Source: DASYAE01 sp036501535
GTDB taxonomy: Bacteria; Actinomycetota; Actinomycetes; Streptomycetales; Catenulisporaceae
Direction: 5' to 3'
NCBI GenBank assembly: GCA_036501535.1
Contig: DASYAE010000186.1
Coordinates: forward strand, 1-64,000
DNA: 64,000 nucleotides
The translations under genes and the position numbers were made by a program. The notes below the pieces were generated by a model. It had not been told where the DNA came from. It searched no databases and saw nothing but the letters and a program-made list of their open reading frames with translations. Below, in pieces: positions 48,874 through 56,503 of the stretch (its first letter is position 1; each line of letters begins with the position of its first letter).

Positions 48874-49623
48874 ATGGATGAGGTCGAGGTCGTCGTCGCC
48901 CATTCCGAGCGGGCGACTTTGCGCGTCGGCGATGTGTTCCTGAAGGTGGACGGCGATCAGGCGCGCATCGGGGTCGAGGTCGAGGCGATGGCCCTGGCGC
49001 CGGTCCCGACGCCGGAGGTGCTGTGGTGCAAGCCGCCCGTACTCGCGCTCGCCGCGCTCCCGGGGGTGGCACTTGGCCGCTTGGGCGAGCCGTCGAGCGC
49101 GTCGCCGGCGGCGTGGGCCGCGGCGGGCGCTGCCATCCGGAGGTTGCACGATGCGCCGTTGCCGCCCTGGCCCGGCCGAGACCTGGAGGAGTTGGCCTCG
49201 AGCCTGGACGGCGAGTGCGAATGGCTGGTGGCCAACGGCGTCCTACCCGCCGACCTGGTCGCCCGCAATCGCCGGGCCGCCGAGGTCGCGCTGCGGCCGT
49301 GGACACCGGTGTTCGCGCACGGCGACCTGCAGATCACTCACGTGTTCGTCGAGGGTGACGAGATCACCGGCATCATCGACTGGTCCGAGGCGGGTCGGGG
49401 TGATGCATTGTTCGACCTCGCCATCCTGACGCTCGGACACGAGGAGTGTCTCGGCGACGTCGTCGCGGGCTACGGCACCGACGTCGACCTCGAGGTGATC
49501 CGCGGGTGGTGGTCGCTGCGAAGCCTGCTGGCGGCCCGCTGGCTGGTCGAGCACGGCTTCGATCCGTCCGCGCCGGGCTGCGAGTTCGACGTGCTCAGAT
49601 CCGCCGTGCGGGGTGCCGCTTAG
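48874..49623 (+). CDS. Aminoglycoside phosphotransferase (APH)-family kinase-like protein
   Basis: 249 residues from ATG 48874. The kinase-like fold has the catalytic-loop motif FAHGDLQITHVFV, in which the Asn of the usual HGDxxxxN is replaced by His, and the metal-binding IIDWSEAGRGD. The N-lobe nucleotide region is short and lacks a clear Gly-rich loop. Such proteins phosphorylate small molecules (antibiotics, sugars, hydroxylated metabolites). Its stop overlaps the convergent lipoprotein gene by 4 bases. Confidence 0.85.
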   Translation: MDEVEVVVAHSERATLRVGDVFLKVDGDQARIGVEVEAMALAPVPTPEVLWCKPPVLALAALPGVALGRLGEPSSASPAAWAAAGAAIRRLHDAPLPPWPGRDLEELASSLDGECEWLVANGVLPADLVARNRRAAEVALRPWTPVFAHGDLQITHVFVEGDEITGIIDWSEAGRGDALFDLAILTLGHEECLGDVVAGYGTDVDLEVIRGWWSLRSLLAARWLVEHGFDPSAPGCEFDVLRSAVRGAA

Positions 49624-50222
49624 ACAGAGGGCAGCGACGGGCAGTTCGAGCCGAGCTTCGCCGCGTCGTAGGCCGTGGTCAGCGCGAAGATCTGCGACTG
49701 AATACTCTGATAGGCCTGCGATCCGCTGGTCGAGGACGACACGGCGTTCAGCGCGTCCGTGAACGCTATGAAGGCGCCGTTGATCGCGGCGAGCTTCGCG
49801 GCATCCAGACCGTCGGCGTCGCTCGTGGCCTGGTCCAGTGCGGAGCGCACCTCGCTGTCGAGCGTCTTGATCTGGTCCAGCGTGACGCTGCTGCCTTTGA
49901 GCTGCTTGAGATTGTCCAGGTCGGTGCCGAGGGTGCCCAGGTCCGAGCACAGCTGAGCGCTGTAGGTCCCTGATGCGGTTGCCGAGGCCTGGCCGGACGG
50001 GCTGTTCGAGCCGTTGACGGATAGGCCTGTGCTGCCGCATCCCGCCGCCGCGGCGCCGACCGCCAGTGCCAGGGCCGCCGCGCCCGCGCCCGCACGGACC
50101 CGCGCCCGGCGCTTCGGCGCCGCCTGCGCGGCTCCCGACCCTGATGCCGATCCCGATCCCGATTCCGTCCCCATTCCCGTCCCCGTTCCGTTGTTTCGCA
50201 TCATGTTCATCAGATTCATCAC
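49620..50222 (-). CDS. Putative lipoprotein of unknown function
   Basis: 200 residues from GTG 50222 (GGAGGGG upstream). The N-terminus is an unusual ~30-residue Gly/Ser/Thr-rich stretch encoded by short imperfect repeats, followed by a basic segment and a lipoprotein signal helix with lipobox AAAAGC (Cys ~62). The mature part is helical (LCSDLGTLGTDLDNLKQLKG, DALNAVSSSTSGSQAYQSI) with two cysteines. No family was recognised. Lipoproteins seldom carry so long a leader, so a later start is possible. Confidence 0.72.
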   Translation of the reverse strand: MMNLMNMMRNNGTGTGMGTESGSGSASGSGAAQAAPKRRARVRAGAGAAALALAVGAAAAGCGSTGLSVNGSNSPSGQASATASGTYSAQLCSDLGTLGTDLDNLKQLKGSSVTLDQIKTLDSEVRSALDQATSDADGLDAAKLAAINGAFIAFTDALNAVSSSTSGSQAYQSIQSQIFALTTAYDAAKLGSNCPSLPSV

Positions 50223-50462
50223 ACGACCCCTCCCCGCTGCTCGTCCTGTGCCGCTCCTCCATTCAGCTTCCGTCCATTCGGGTTCCTATTCCACTTCGAA
50301 TCCTCCGATCGGGGGCCGAACGGTCGATGCGGCACAGGTTGCGGATTAAGCCGGACCGGCGTGGTGTTGCACCGGGCGCGGTTCCCACCGCCCCGCGGCG
50401 AAAGCCAGGGAAACCATCAGACCGACGGCGAATACGCCGAGCAACACACGAGGAGCACGCCG

Positions 50463-50906
50463 ATGAGCAGCCAGCCGAATCCCTCCGTCGTGGACAGCCC
50501 GACCCCGTGGGTGGCGGAGCACATCAAGAGCTACACCGAGTCCGGCGGCGAGCAGGGTCACGAATGGAACGGCGTGCCGACGCTGCTGCTCTCGGTGCGC
50601 GGCCGCAAGTCGGGCACCTGGCACCGCACGGCGCTGATCTACGGCCAGTCCGGCGCGAACTTCGTGATCGTCGCCTCGAAGGGCGGGGCGCCCGAGCACC
50701 CGCAGTGGTTCCTCAACCTGGTCGCGAATCCCGACGTGCGGGTCCAGGCCGGCGCCGAGACCTTCGACGCGACCGCCCGGGTCGCCGAGGGCGACGAGCG
50801 CGCCGAACTCTGGGACCTGATGGCGCAGATCTGGCCGGACTACAACTCGTACAAGACCAGGACCGACCGGCAGATCCCGGTCGTCGTGCTCGAACCGACC
50901 AAGTAG
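50463..50906 (+). CDS. F420-type (Ddn-like) nitroreductase family deazaflavin-dependent oxidoreductase
   Basis: 147 residues from ATG 50463 (GAGGAG upstream). It fits the split-barrel Ddn family: PTLLLSVRGRKSGTWHRTAL, IVASKGGAPEHPQWFLNL and a terminal PVVVLEP strand. Members use coenzyme F420 to reduce quinones or nitro compounds and are typical of actinobacteria. A monocistronic gene with its own terminator follows from the layout. Confidence 0.9.
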   Translation: MSSQPNPSVVDSPTPWVAEHIKSYTESGGEQGHEWNGVPTLLLSVRGRKSGTWHRTALIYGQSGANFVIVASKGGAPEHPQWFLNLVANPDVRVQAGAETFDATARVAEGDERAELWDLMAQIWPDYNSYKTRTDRQIPVVVLEPTK

Positions 50907-50923
50907 TCCGAAAGGCTGAATCG

Positions 50924-50965
50924 GGCGCTGAGCCGTCCAGCTGAAGCGGGACGGCCCAGCGCCCG
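50924..50965 (+). terminator. Hairpin terminator after the Ddn-like gene
   Basis: An 8-bp plus 7-bp stem interrupted by one mismatch (50924-50939 with 50950-50965) starts 17 bases after the stop codon. Confidence 0.65.
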
Positions 50966-50992
50966 TATGTGTTTCCGCCGCTGCGGCAGACT

Positions 50993-51007
50993 GTGAAAGC
51001 TTCACAC
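50993..51007. promoter_or_regulatory. Palindrome TGTGAAAGCTTCACA upstream of ltrA
   Basis: The element has 6-bp perfect arms around AGC and lies 27 bases before the ltrA start. A closely related copy, GTGAAAGTTTCAC, is found at 55542-55554 upstream of the recQ gene, which suggests a shared regulator. Confidence 0.45.
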
Positions 51008-51033
51008 TCTCAGCACAGGGAGCCGCAGGCGAC

Positions 51034-52296
51034 ATGAGCGCGGACGGCACAAACGCGGACAACGGTGCGGTCGCGCAGACCGGCCCGGACACGGGACCGG
51101 CGCCGCGTCCGGGCCGGATGCGGCGGATGACTGCGCGCGACCGGGACGAGGAGCACCGCGTCTCCACGCCGCTGGAGCTGCTGTTCGACCTCTGCTTCGC
51201 CGGCGCGGTCGCCGAGGCGGCCGGACAGCTGGAGCACTACCTCGCGCAGGGCGAGCCGGCCCGGGGCGTCGGCGCGTTCGCGTTCGTGTTCGCCGCGATC
51301 TGGTGGGCGTGGATGAACTTCACCTGGTTCGCCTCCGCCTACGACACCGACGACCTGGCCTACCGGATCACCGTGTTCGTGGAGATCGCCGGGGCGCTGA
51401 TCCTGGCCGCCGGGGTGCCCGCGATGATGACCCGGCACGACTTCGTCATCGGCGTCACAGGGTACGTCGTCATGCGTATCGCGCTGGTCTCCCAATGGCT
51501 GCGCGCGGCGCACGACGATCCGGACTCGCGCTCGACGGCTCAGCGCTATGCCATCGGCGTCACCGTCGTGCAGTTGGGCTGGATCGGCTTTCTCGCGATC
51601 CCGCGCGGCGAGTGGGTCGTCGGCTTCCTGGTCCTCTACGCGCTCGACCTGTCGGTCCCGGCCTGGGCCGAGCGGACCGGCCGCACCGCCTGGCATCCGC
51701 ACCACATCGCCGAGCGCTACGGCCTGTTCACCCTGATCGTGCTCGGCGAGGCGATGGTCGGGGCGACCAGCGCGCTGCAGGCCGCATTCGGCTCCGGCGG
51801 GTTCCGGTGGGACCTGGTCGGCGTGGTCGCCGGCGGCCTGCTGATCGCGTTCGGCATGTGGTGGACCTACTTCGCCACGCCGACCCGGAACCACCTGCGC
51901 AGCAACCGGGCCGCGTTCCTCTGGGGCTACAGCCACTACCTGGTCTTCGCTTCGGTCGCCGCCTTCGGGGCCGGGATCTCCGTCGAGGTCGGATACGACA
52001 CCGGCGGGGTGCGGACCGGCCCGGTGGAGTCGGCCGCGGCGGTGACGATCCCGGTCGCGGTCTTCATGATCGTGGTCTGGCTGCTGCACCTGCGCGCGAG
52101 CGGGGGCCTGCCGCGCTTCATCGTCTCCTCGACCCCGGCCGCGGTCGCCGCCGTCCTGGCCGCGACCTTCGCCGGGCCCGCGGCGGTGCCGCTGGTCGGG
52201 CTCGTCGTGGGCGGCATGATCGCGGTCAAGGTGATCGTCGCGCCCGACTGGGGTGTCGCGACCGCCGACGCCGACGCCGACCGGGCCGCCACCTGA
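51034..52296 (+). CDS. Low temperature requirement protein A (LtrA) family membrane protein
   Basis: 420 residues from ATG 51034. After a cytosolic start with VSTPLELLFDLCFAGAVAEA, the LtrA hallmark, there are about ten membrane helices, including HPHHIAERYGLFTLIVLGEA, the second family motif. The name comes from a Listeria cold-growth gene; the molecular function is unknown. A palindrome lies directly upstream. Its stop is 18 bases before the HAIR element of the hsp20 gene. Confidence 0.92.
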   Translation: MSADGTNADNGAVAQTGPDTGPAPRPGRMRRMTARDRDEEHRVSTPLELLFDLCFAGAVAEAAGQLEHYLAQGEPARGVGAFAFVFAAIWWAWMNFTWFASAYDTDDLAYRITVFVEIAGALILAAGVPAMMTRHDFVIGVTGYVVMRIALVSQWLRAAHDDPDSRSTAQRYAIGVTVVQLGWIGFLAIPRGEWVVGFLVLYALDLSVPAWAERTGRTAWHPHHIAERYGLFTLIVLGEAMVGATSALQAAFGSGGFRWDLVGVVAGGLLIAFGMWWTYFATPTRNHLRSNRAAFLWGYSHYLVFASVAAFGAGISVEVGYDTGGVRTGPVESAAAVTIPVAVFMIVVWLLHLRASGGLPRFIVSSTPAAVAAVLAATFAGPAAVPLVGLVVGGMIAVKVIVAPDWGVATADADADRAAT

Positions 52297-52314
52297 CCTG
52301 CCCACCAGGCGGGA

Positions 52315-52335
52315 ATTGAGTCGGGTCGACTCAAG
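52315..52335 (+). promoter_or_regulatory. HAIR element (HspR operator)
   Basis: TTGAGT-N7-ACTCAAG matches the HspR-associated inverted repeat CTTGAGT-N7-ACTCAAG at 13 of 14 defined positions, with the exact 7-base spacer. It is 55-75 bases upstream of hsp20, so HspR very probably represses this gene until heat shock. Confidence 0.85.
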
Positions 52336-52390
52336 TTGTACGGGGTGTCGGCCGAGCGGCCGACCGAGGGGATCGAGGAGAGATCGAACC

Positions 52391-52891
52391 GTGAGTACTG
52401 TGACTTTGTGGACCCGGCGTGACCCGTTTGCGGAGTTCGACGCGCTGGTGCGCAACGTGTTCGGACCGGTCGCGCCGCGGCCGGCGTTCCGCCCGTCCGC
52501 CTTCGTCCCGGCGGCCGAGGTGACCCGCGACGGCGACGACGCGGTGGTGCGGCTCGAGGTTCCGGGGCTGGACGCGGCGAAGGACGTCGCGGTCGAGGTG
52601 GACCGGGGCCGTCTGGTCGTGCGCGGCGAGCGGCGCGAGGAGAACAAGCAGGAGCGCGACGGCCGCAGCTTCAGCGAGGTGCGGTACGGCTCGTTCCGCC
52701 GGTCGTTCGACCTCCCGGAGCACGTGACCGCCGAGGCGGTGACCGCTTCCTACGACGCCGGCGTGCTGAGCGTGCGCGTGGCAGGGGCCTACAAGGCCAC
52801 CGAGGCGCACAGGATCGAGGTCACCACCGGTGCCGCGCAGCCGGAGCAGATCGAGCAGGCCGACGGCGCGTCCGAGCCGGCCGAGAAGTAG
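52391..52891 (+). CDS. hsp20: Hsp20/alpha-crystallin small heat-shock protein
   Basis: 166 residues from GTG 52391 (GAGGAGAG upstream). The alpha-crystallin domain is clear: EVTRDGDDAVVRLEVPGLD, VEVDRGRLVVRGERR, RYGSFRRSFDLPEHV and the A-x-Y/G-V-L segment DAGVLSVRVAG. The C-terminal tail is Glu/Ala-rich. It is an ATP-independent holdase for unfolding proteins. It is controlled by the HAIR element just upstream and is followed 44 bases later by rpmJ. Confidence 0.95.
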   Translation: MSTVTLWTRRDPFAEFDALVRNVFGPVAPRPAFRPSAFVPAAEVTRDGDDAVVRLEVPGLDAAKDVAVEVDRGRLVVRGERREENKQERDGRSFSEVRYGSFRRSFDLPEHVTAEAVTASYDAGVLSVRVAGAYKATEAHRIEVTTGAAQPEQIEQADGASEPAEK

Positions 52892-52935
52892 TCCGGACCG
52901 GGCCGGGGCCCGCGTCCCGCGGAGAGGAAGAAGCG

Positions 52936-53058
52936 ATGAAGGTCCGCAATTCGCTGCGCTCGCTCAAGAGCGTGCCCGGCGCACAGGTGGTGCGGCGCCG
53001 CGGCCGGGTGTTCGTGGTCAACCGCAGGAACCCGCGCTCCAAGGCGCGGCAGGGTTGA
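52936..53058 (+). CDS. rpmJ: Ribosomal protein L36, zinc-independent (cysteine-free) paralogue
   Basis: 40 residues, beginning MKVRNSLRSLKSVPGAQVV. The sequence aligns along its length with bacterial L36 of the 40-41-residue type, ending KARQG. It lacks all the Cys/His zinc ligands of the normal L36, so it is a C-minus paralogue that can replace the zinc form. GGAGAGGAAG precedes the ATG. Such paralogues are usually in Zur-controlled clusters. Here it follows hsp20 by 44 bases with no terminator between, so it is probably co-transcribed from the HspR-controlled promoter. Confidence 0.92.
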   Translation: MKVRNSLRSLKSVPGAQVVRRRGRVFVVNRRNPRSKARQG

Positions 53059-53093
53059 TCCGCCTGGTGCGGTCGATCCACCAGGCCTGATGT

Positions 53094-53116
53094 AAATTAG
53101 CTGAGCAAATTAGCTG
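53094..53116 (+). repeat. Two direct repeats AAATTAGCTG
   Basis: AAATTAGCTG at 53094-53103 and 53107-53116, separated by AGC, form a conspicuous AT-rich island in a GC-rich context, directly before the terminator at 53117. A protein-binding site is possible; no target gene follows for 200 bases on the plus strand. Confidence 0.55.
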
Positions 53117-53141
53117 CCCCGGCGATCGGTGATCGCCGGGG
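53117..53141 (+). terminator. Terminator of the hsp20-rpmJ unit
   Basis: A perfect 11-bp stem (53117-53127 with 53131-53141, 3-nt loop) follows rpmJ by 58 bases and is trailed by a T-rich GTGTCATTGTTTGG. Confidence 0.75.
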
Positions 53142-53282
53142 CGCTGTGTCATTGTTTGGTCCGAATCTGGGACCCGCGGCCGGCGGGGTCGGGCTCCGGT
53201 TGGAGCGACCCCCTCGGCTGTGGCGATCTCCAGTTTTCGGCGGTGAGCCCAGTATTCGGCCGGTTCCTCGAACCGCGCCGGA

Positions 53283-55442
53283 CTAAGAGTGGAGCGCCAG
53301 CGCGAACGGCAGGACGGCATCGGCCCCGGCCCGCCGCAGCAGCCGGGCGGCGACGGTCATCGTCCAGCCGGTGTCCACCGCGTCGTCGACCAGCAGGATC
53401 GGGCCCTTATTTGCCGCGACGGCCGCGGTCAGCGCCTCCGGAACGTGGAACGCGTCGTGGACCTGCAGCAGCCGTTGGGCGCTGTTGCCGCGCGGCGACT
53501 CCCGTCGGTCGGGACGGACGGGCTCGACGGCGCCGAGGAAGGGCAGGCGGCCTACCTCGGCGATGCGTTGCGCCGCGCTCTCGACCAGGGCCGGCCTGGT
53601 CCGGGAGGCGATGGCGGCGACGGCGGCGGGCCGCCGCTCCCAGCCCCACTCGGCCAGGACCCTGACGATCCCGTCCAGCATCGCGTCCGGCAGCGGCCGG
53701 TCCGGCGCGCCGGCGGCCAGCAGGTCGCGCAGCCGGGCGCCCCAGCCCAGATCGGTGAGCCGGCCCAGCGCGCGGCCGCCCTCCGCGGCGTCGGACTCCG
53801 GGATGCGGCCGGTCAGCGGCACGCCGAGGGCCGCCATGCCGGTCGGCCAGAGCCGGCGCGGCGCGATCTGAACGCCGGGCCGGGCGAGCGCGGCCCGCGC
53901 CGCCTCGGCCCCCTCGGACGAGGCTTGCGCGGCGAACCGCGGCCCGGCGCAGTTGTCGCAGCGGCCGCATGTCTTCGGGTCGGCGCCGGGCCCTGCGACG
54001 TCGGGGTCGTCGAGCTGGCGGCGCAGGAAGATCATCCGGCATTCGGCAGTGCTCTGATATTCGAGCATCGCGCGCTGCTCGGCCGCGCGCTCGGCGGCGA
54101 CCCGGCGGTACCGTTCGCCCTCGTAGGCCCAGGGCCGGCCGGTCGCCTCCCAGCCGCCCCGGACCCGGCGCACCGCGCCGTCCACGTCGAGCACCTTGAG
54201 CATCGTCTCCAGTCGCGACCGGCGCAGGTCGACGCGGGTCTCCAGGGCCGCGGTCGACAGCGGCCGGCCCGCCTCGGCCAGCGCGGCGAGGGTCTGGCGC
54301 ACCTGGTCCTCGGGCGGGAAGGCGAGCGAGGCGAAGTACGTCCAGATCGCCTGGTCCTCGCGGCCGGGCAGCAGGATCACCTCGGCCCGCCGCACGCCCC
54401 GGCCGGCCCGGCCGACCTGCTGGTAGTAGGCGATCGGCGACTGCGGCGCGCCGACGTGCACCACGAAGCCGAGGTCCGGCTTGTCGAACCCCATGCCCAG
54501 CGCGGACGTGGCGACCAGGGCCTTGATCCGGTTGGCCAGCAGGTCCGCCTCGGCCGCGCGCCGCTCGGCGTCCTCGGTGCGGCCCGAGTAGGCCGCCACC
54601 GCGAAGCCGCGCTCGCGCAGGAAGGCGGCGATCTCGTCCGCGGCGGCCACGGTCAGCGTGTAGACGATGCCGGAGCCGGGCAGCTCCGGCAGCCGGTCGG
54701 CCAGGAACGCCAGCCGGTCCGCGGGCGTCGGCAGCCCGACGACGTGCAGCGCGAGGCTCTCCCGGTCCAGCGAGCCGCGCAGCACCAGCGTCTCGCCGTC
54801 GCCGGTCGGGTCGAGCTGCTCGGCGACGTCGGTCACCACGCGGGCGTTGGCCGTCGCGGTGGTCGCCAGCACCGGGACGCCCGGCGGCAGCTCGGCCAGG
54901 AAGGTGCGGATCCGGCGGTAGTCCGGCCGGAAGTCGTGCCCCCAGTCGCTGATGCTGTGCGCCTCGTCCACCACGAGCAGGCCGACCGCGGAGGTCAGCT
55001 TGGGCAGCACCTCGTCCCGGAACTCCGGGTTGTTCAGCCGCTCCGGCGAGACGAGCAGCACGTCCACCGCGCCCTCGGCGACCTCGGCCTCGATCTCCTG
55101 CCACTCGTGCAGGTTCGCCGAGTTGATCGTGCGGGCCCGGATCCCGGCCCGCTCGGCCGCCTCGATCTGGTTGCGCATCAGCGCCAGCAGCGGGGAGACG
55201 ATCAGGGTCGGCCCGGCGCCGCGGGCCCGCAGCAGCGCGGTGGCCACGAAGTAGACCGCGGACTTGCCCCAGCCGGTGCGCTGCACGACCAGGGCCCGGC
55301 GGTGGTCGAGGACCAGCGCGCGGATCGCGGTCCACTGGTCGTCGCGCAGCGCGGCCGCCGGACCGGCGAGGCGGCGCAGCACGGCCTCCGCCTCGCCGCG
55401 GGGGTCGGCGGGGGCGGTCGGCGCTGTCTGGTCGTCGAGCAT
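53283..55442 (-). CDS. recQ: RecQ-family DNA helicase with C-terminal phosphoribosyltransferase-like domain
   Basis: 719 residues from ATG 55442, which lacks a Shine-Dalgarno. Helicase motifs: Walker A TGWGKS (~56-61), DEAHSISDWGHDFRPDY, ATTATAN, and the RecA2 motifs YSGRTEDAERR, ATSALGMGFDKPD and YYQQVGRAGR. A zinc-type cluster appears as CGRCDNC (with an upstream Cys in AECRM). The last ~110 residues form a PRTase-like fold with the PRPP loop ILLVDDAVDTGWTM, as in ComF-like proteins. The order helicase, zinc region, PRTase-like is seen in actinobacterial RecQ relatives. It unwinds DNA during repair; the role of the PRTase-like part is unknown. Confidence 0.92.
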   Translation of the reverse strand: MLDDQTAPTAPADPRGEAEAVLRRLAGPAAALRDDQWTAIRALVLDHRRALVVQRTGWGKSAVYFVATALLRARGAGPTLIVSPLLALMRNQIEAAERAGIRARTINSANLHEWQEIEAEVAEGAVDVLLVSPERLNNPEFRDEVLPKLTSAVGLLVVDEAHSISDWGHDFRPDYRRIRTFLAELPPGVPVLATTATANARVVTDVAEQLDPTGDGETLVLRGSLDRESLALHVVGLPTPADRLAFLADRLPELPGSGIVYTLTVAAADEIAAFLRERGFAVAAYSGRTEDAERRAAEADLLANRIKALVATSALGMGFDKPDLGFVVHVGAPQSPIAYYQQVGRAGRGVRRAEVILLPGREDQAIWTYFASLAFPPEDQVRQTLAALAEAGRPLSTAALETRVDLRRSRLETMLKVLDVDGAVRRVRGGWEATGRPWAYEGERYRRVAAERAAEQRAMLEYQSTAECRMIFLRRQLDDPDVAGPGADPKTCGRCDNCAGPRFAAQASSEGAEAARAALARPGVQIAPRRLWPTGMAALGVPLTGRIPESDAAEGGRALGRLTDLGWGARLRDLLAAGAPDRPLPDAMLDGIVRVLAEWGWERRPAAVAAIASRTRPALVESAAQRIAEVGRLPFLGAVEPVRPDRRESPRGNSAQRLLQVHDAFHVPEALTAAVAANKGPILLVDDAVDTGWTMTVAARLLRRAGADAVLPFALALHS

Positions 55443-55541
55443 GCAGTCATTTGTACAGGTTCGTTCTGACAGGATCTGACACCGGCCTCTCACCTGCGCT
55501 TCTGTGCCCTTGTCGGCAATGCCCGGACGGTCCGCGGCGGC

Positions 55542-55554
55542 GTGAAAGTTTCAC
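55542..55554. promoter_or_regulatory. Palindrome GTGAAAGTTTCAC upstream of recQ
   Basis: Perfect 6-bp arms around a single G, 100 bases upstream of the recQ start on the minus strand. It is nearly identical to the element upstream of ltrA at 50993. Short CCGCGG blocks flank it on both sides. Confidence 0.45.
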
Positions 55555-55627
55555 CGCGGTGTGCCGGGCCCGCTCGCGTCAGGGCTCGCATGCGGCGCGG
55601 GAGTTCGATTCCTGAGCCCGTTCGCAT

Positions 55628-56503
55628 TCACTCGTTCGGGGTGGTCTCCGGGCTCGGCCCGCCGGACGCGGCGGCGCTGGCCATGGCCCGCGGCGGATCC
55701 GGCGCCAGCGGGCGCGCCTCCCACAGCCGGGCCCAGCCGGCCGCGGCCAGCCGCTGCACCCCGGCCGCCGCGACCAGCACCGCCGCCGCGACGATCCCGT
55801 CCGCCCAGTAGTGGTTCCCGGTGGCCACGACCACGAAGACGGTGGCGGCCGCGTGGGCGGCGCCGAGGTAGCGCCAGCGGGCGGTGCTCACCCGCAGCAT
55901 GCAGACCGCGACCAGCAGCGCCCAGGCCACGTGCACCGAGGGCATCGAAGAGAGCTGATCCGGGTCGAAGCCGCCGGTCGGCCCGTAGACCGACTGGTGG
56001 TAGATCTGCGGCGTGTCCACGATGCCGTCGCCGGGCACCATCCGCGGCGGCGCCACCGGGACGAACTGGATGATCAGGCAGCCGGCGGTGAGCAGCCCCA
56101 GCGTGGTGCGCCAGGCGGGGTAGGCGTCCCGGTGCCGGACGAACAGCCAGATCAGGAAGATGATGATCACGGTGAAGTGCGCCGTGTCGTAGTACAGGTT
56201 CGCCGCCTGCGTCAGCAGGGGGTGCGGCAGGATCCACCCCTGCACCGTCGCCTCGCTGGGCAGGTGCAGGTCGCGCTCGGTGCGCAGGATCCACGCGCCG
56301 CGGTCCACGGCGGTGTACGTGCCGGAGCCGGCCAGCGCCCCGGCCAGCTGCCAGAGCCCGTACAGGCCGATGACCAGCGCGGATTCGCGCAGGAACGGCC
56401 GCGTTCGGGGCGCCCTGTCCCATCGGGCCGCCACCGCCCACGTGGCGCCCAGCACCGCGGCGACCGCTGCCGCCTGCTGCCAGGTCCACATGATATTGGG
56501 CAC
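55628..56503 (-). CDS. PAP2-family (AUR1/inositol-phosphorylceramide-synthase-like) membrane phosphatase
   Basis: 291 residues from GTG 56503. About six membrane helices are visible. The acid-phosphatase signature reads SSMPSVHVAWALLV (C2, with Ser/His) and TGNHYWADGIVA (C3, His and Asp), as in PAP2_3 proteins. Such enzymes hydrolyse or transfer phosphate groups of phospholipids, for example phosphatidic acid or phosphoinositol lipids. The C-terminal ~30 residues are a Pro/Ala-rich tail. Confidence 0.9.
   Translation of the reverse strand: MPNIMWTWQQAAAVAAVLGATWAVAARWDRAPRTRPFLRESALVIGLYGLWQLAGALAGSGTYTAVDRGAWILRTERDLHLPSEATVQGWILPHPLLTQAANLYYDTAHFTVIIIFLIWLFVRHRDAYPAWRTTLGLLTAGCLIIQFVPVAPPRMVPGDGIVDTPQIYHQSVYGPTGGFDPDQLSSMPSVHVAWALLVAVCMLRVSTARWRYLGAAHAAATVFVVVATGNHYWADGIVAAAVLVAAAGVQRLAAAGWARLWEARPLAPDPPRAMASAAASGGPSPETTPNE

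Noticed and set aside
53289..55469. 726-residue plus-strand ORF opposite recQ
   Set aside because: Mirror-frame composition; recQ on the minus strand carries every helicase motif.
55590..55625. Sequence around GGGAGTTCGATTCC resembling a tRNA T-arm
   Set aside because: The stem registers poorly with the T-loop, and no anticodon or acceptor stem could be drawn, so neither a tRNA nor an attachment-site remnant is supported.
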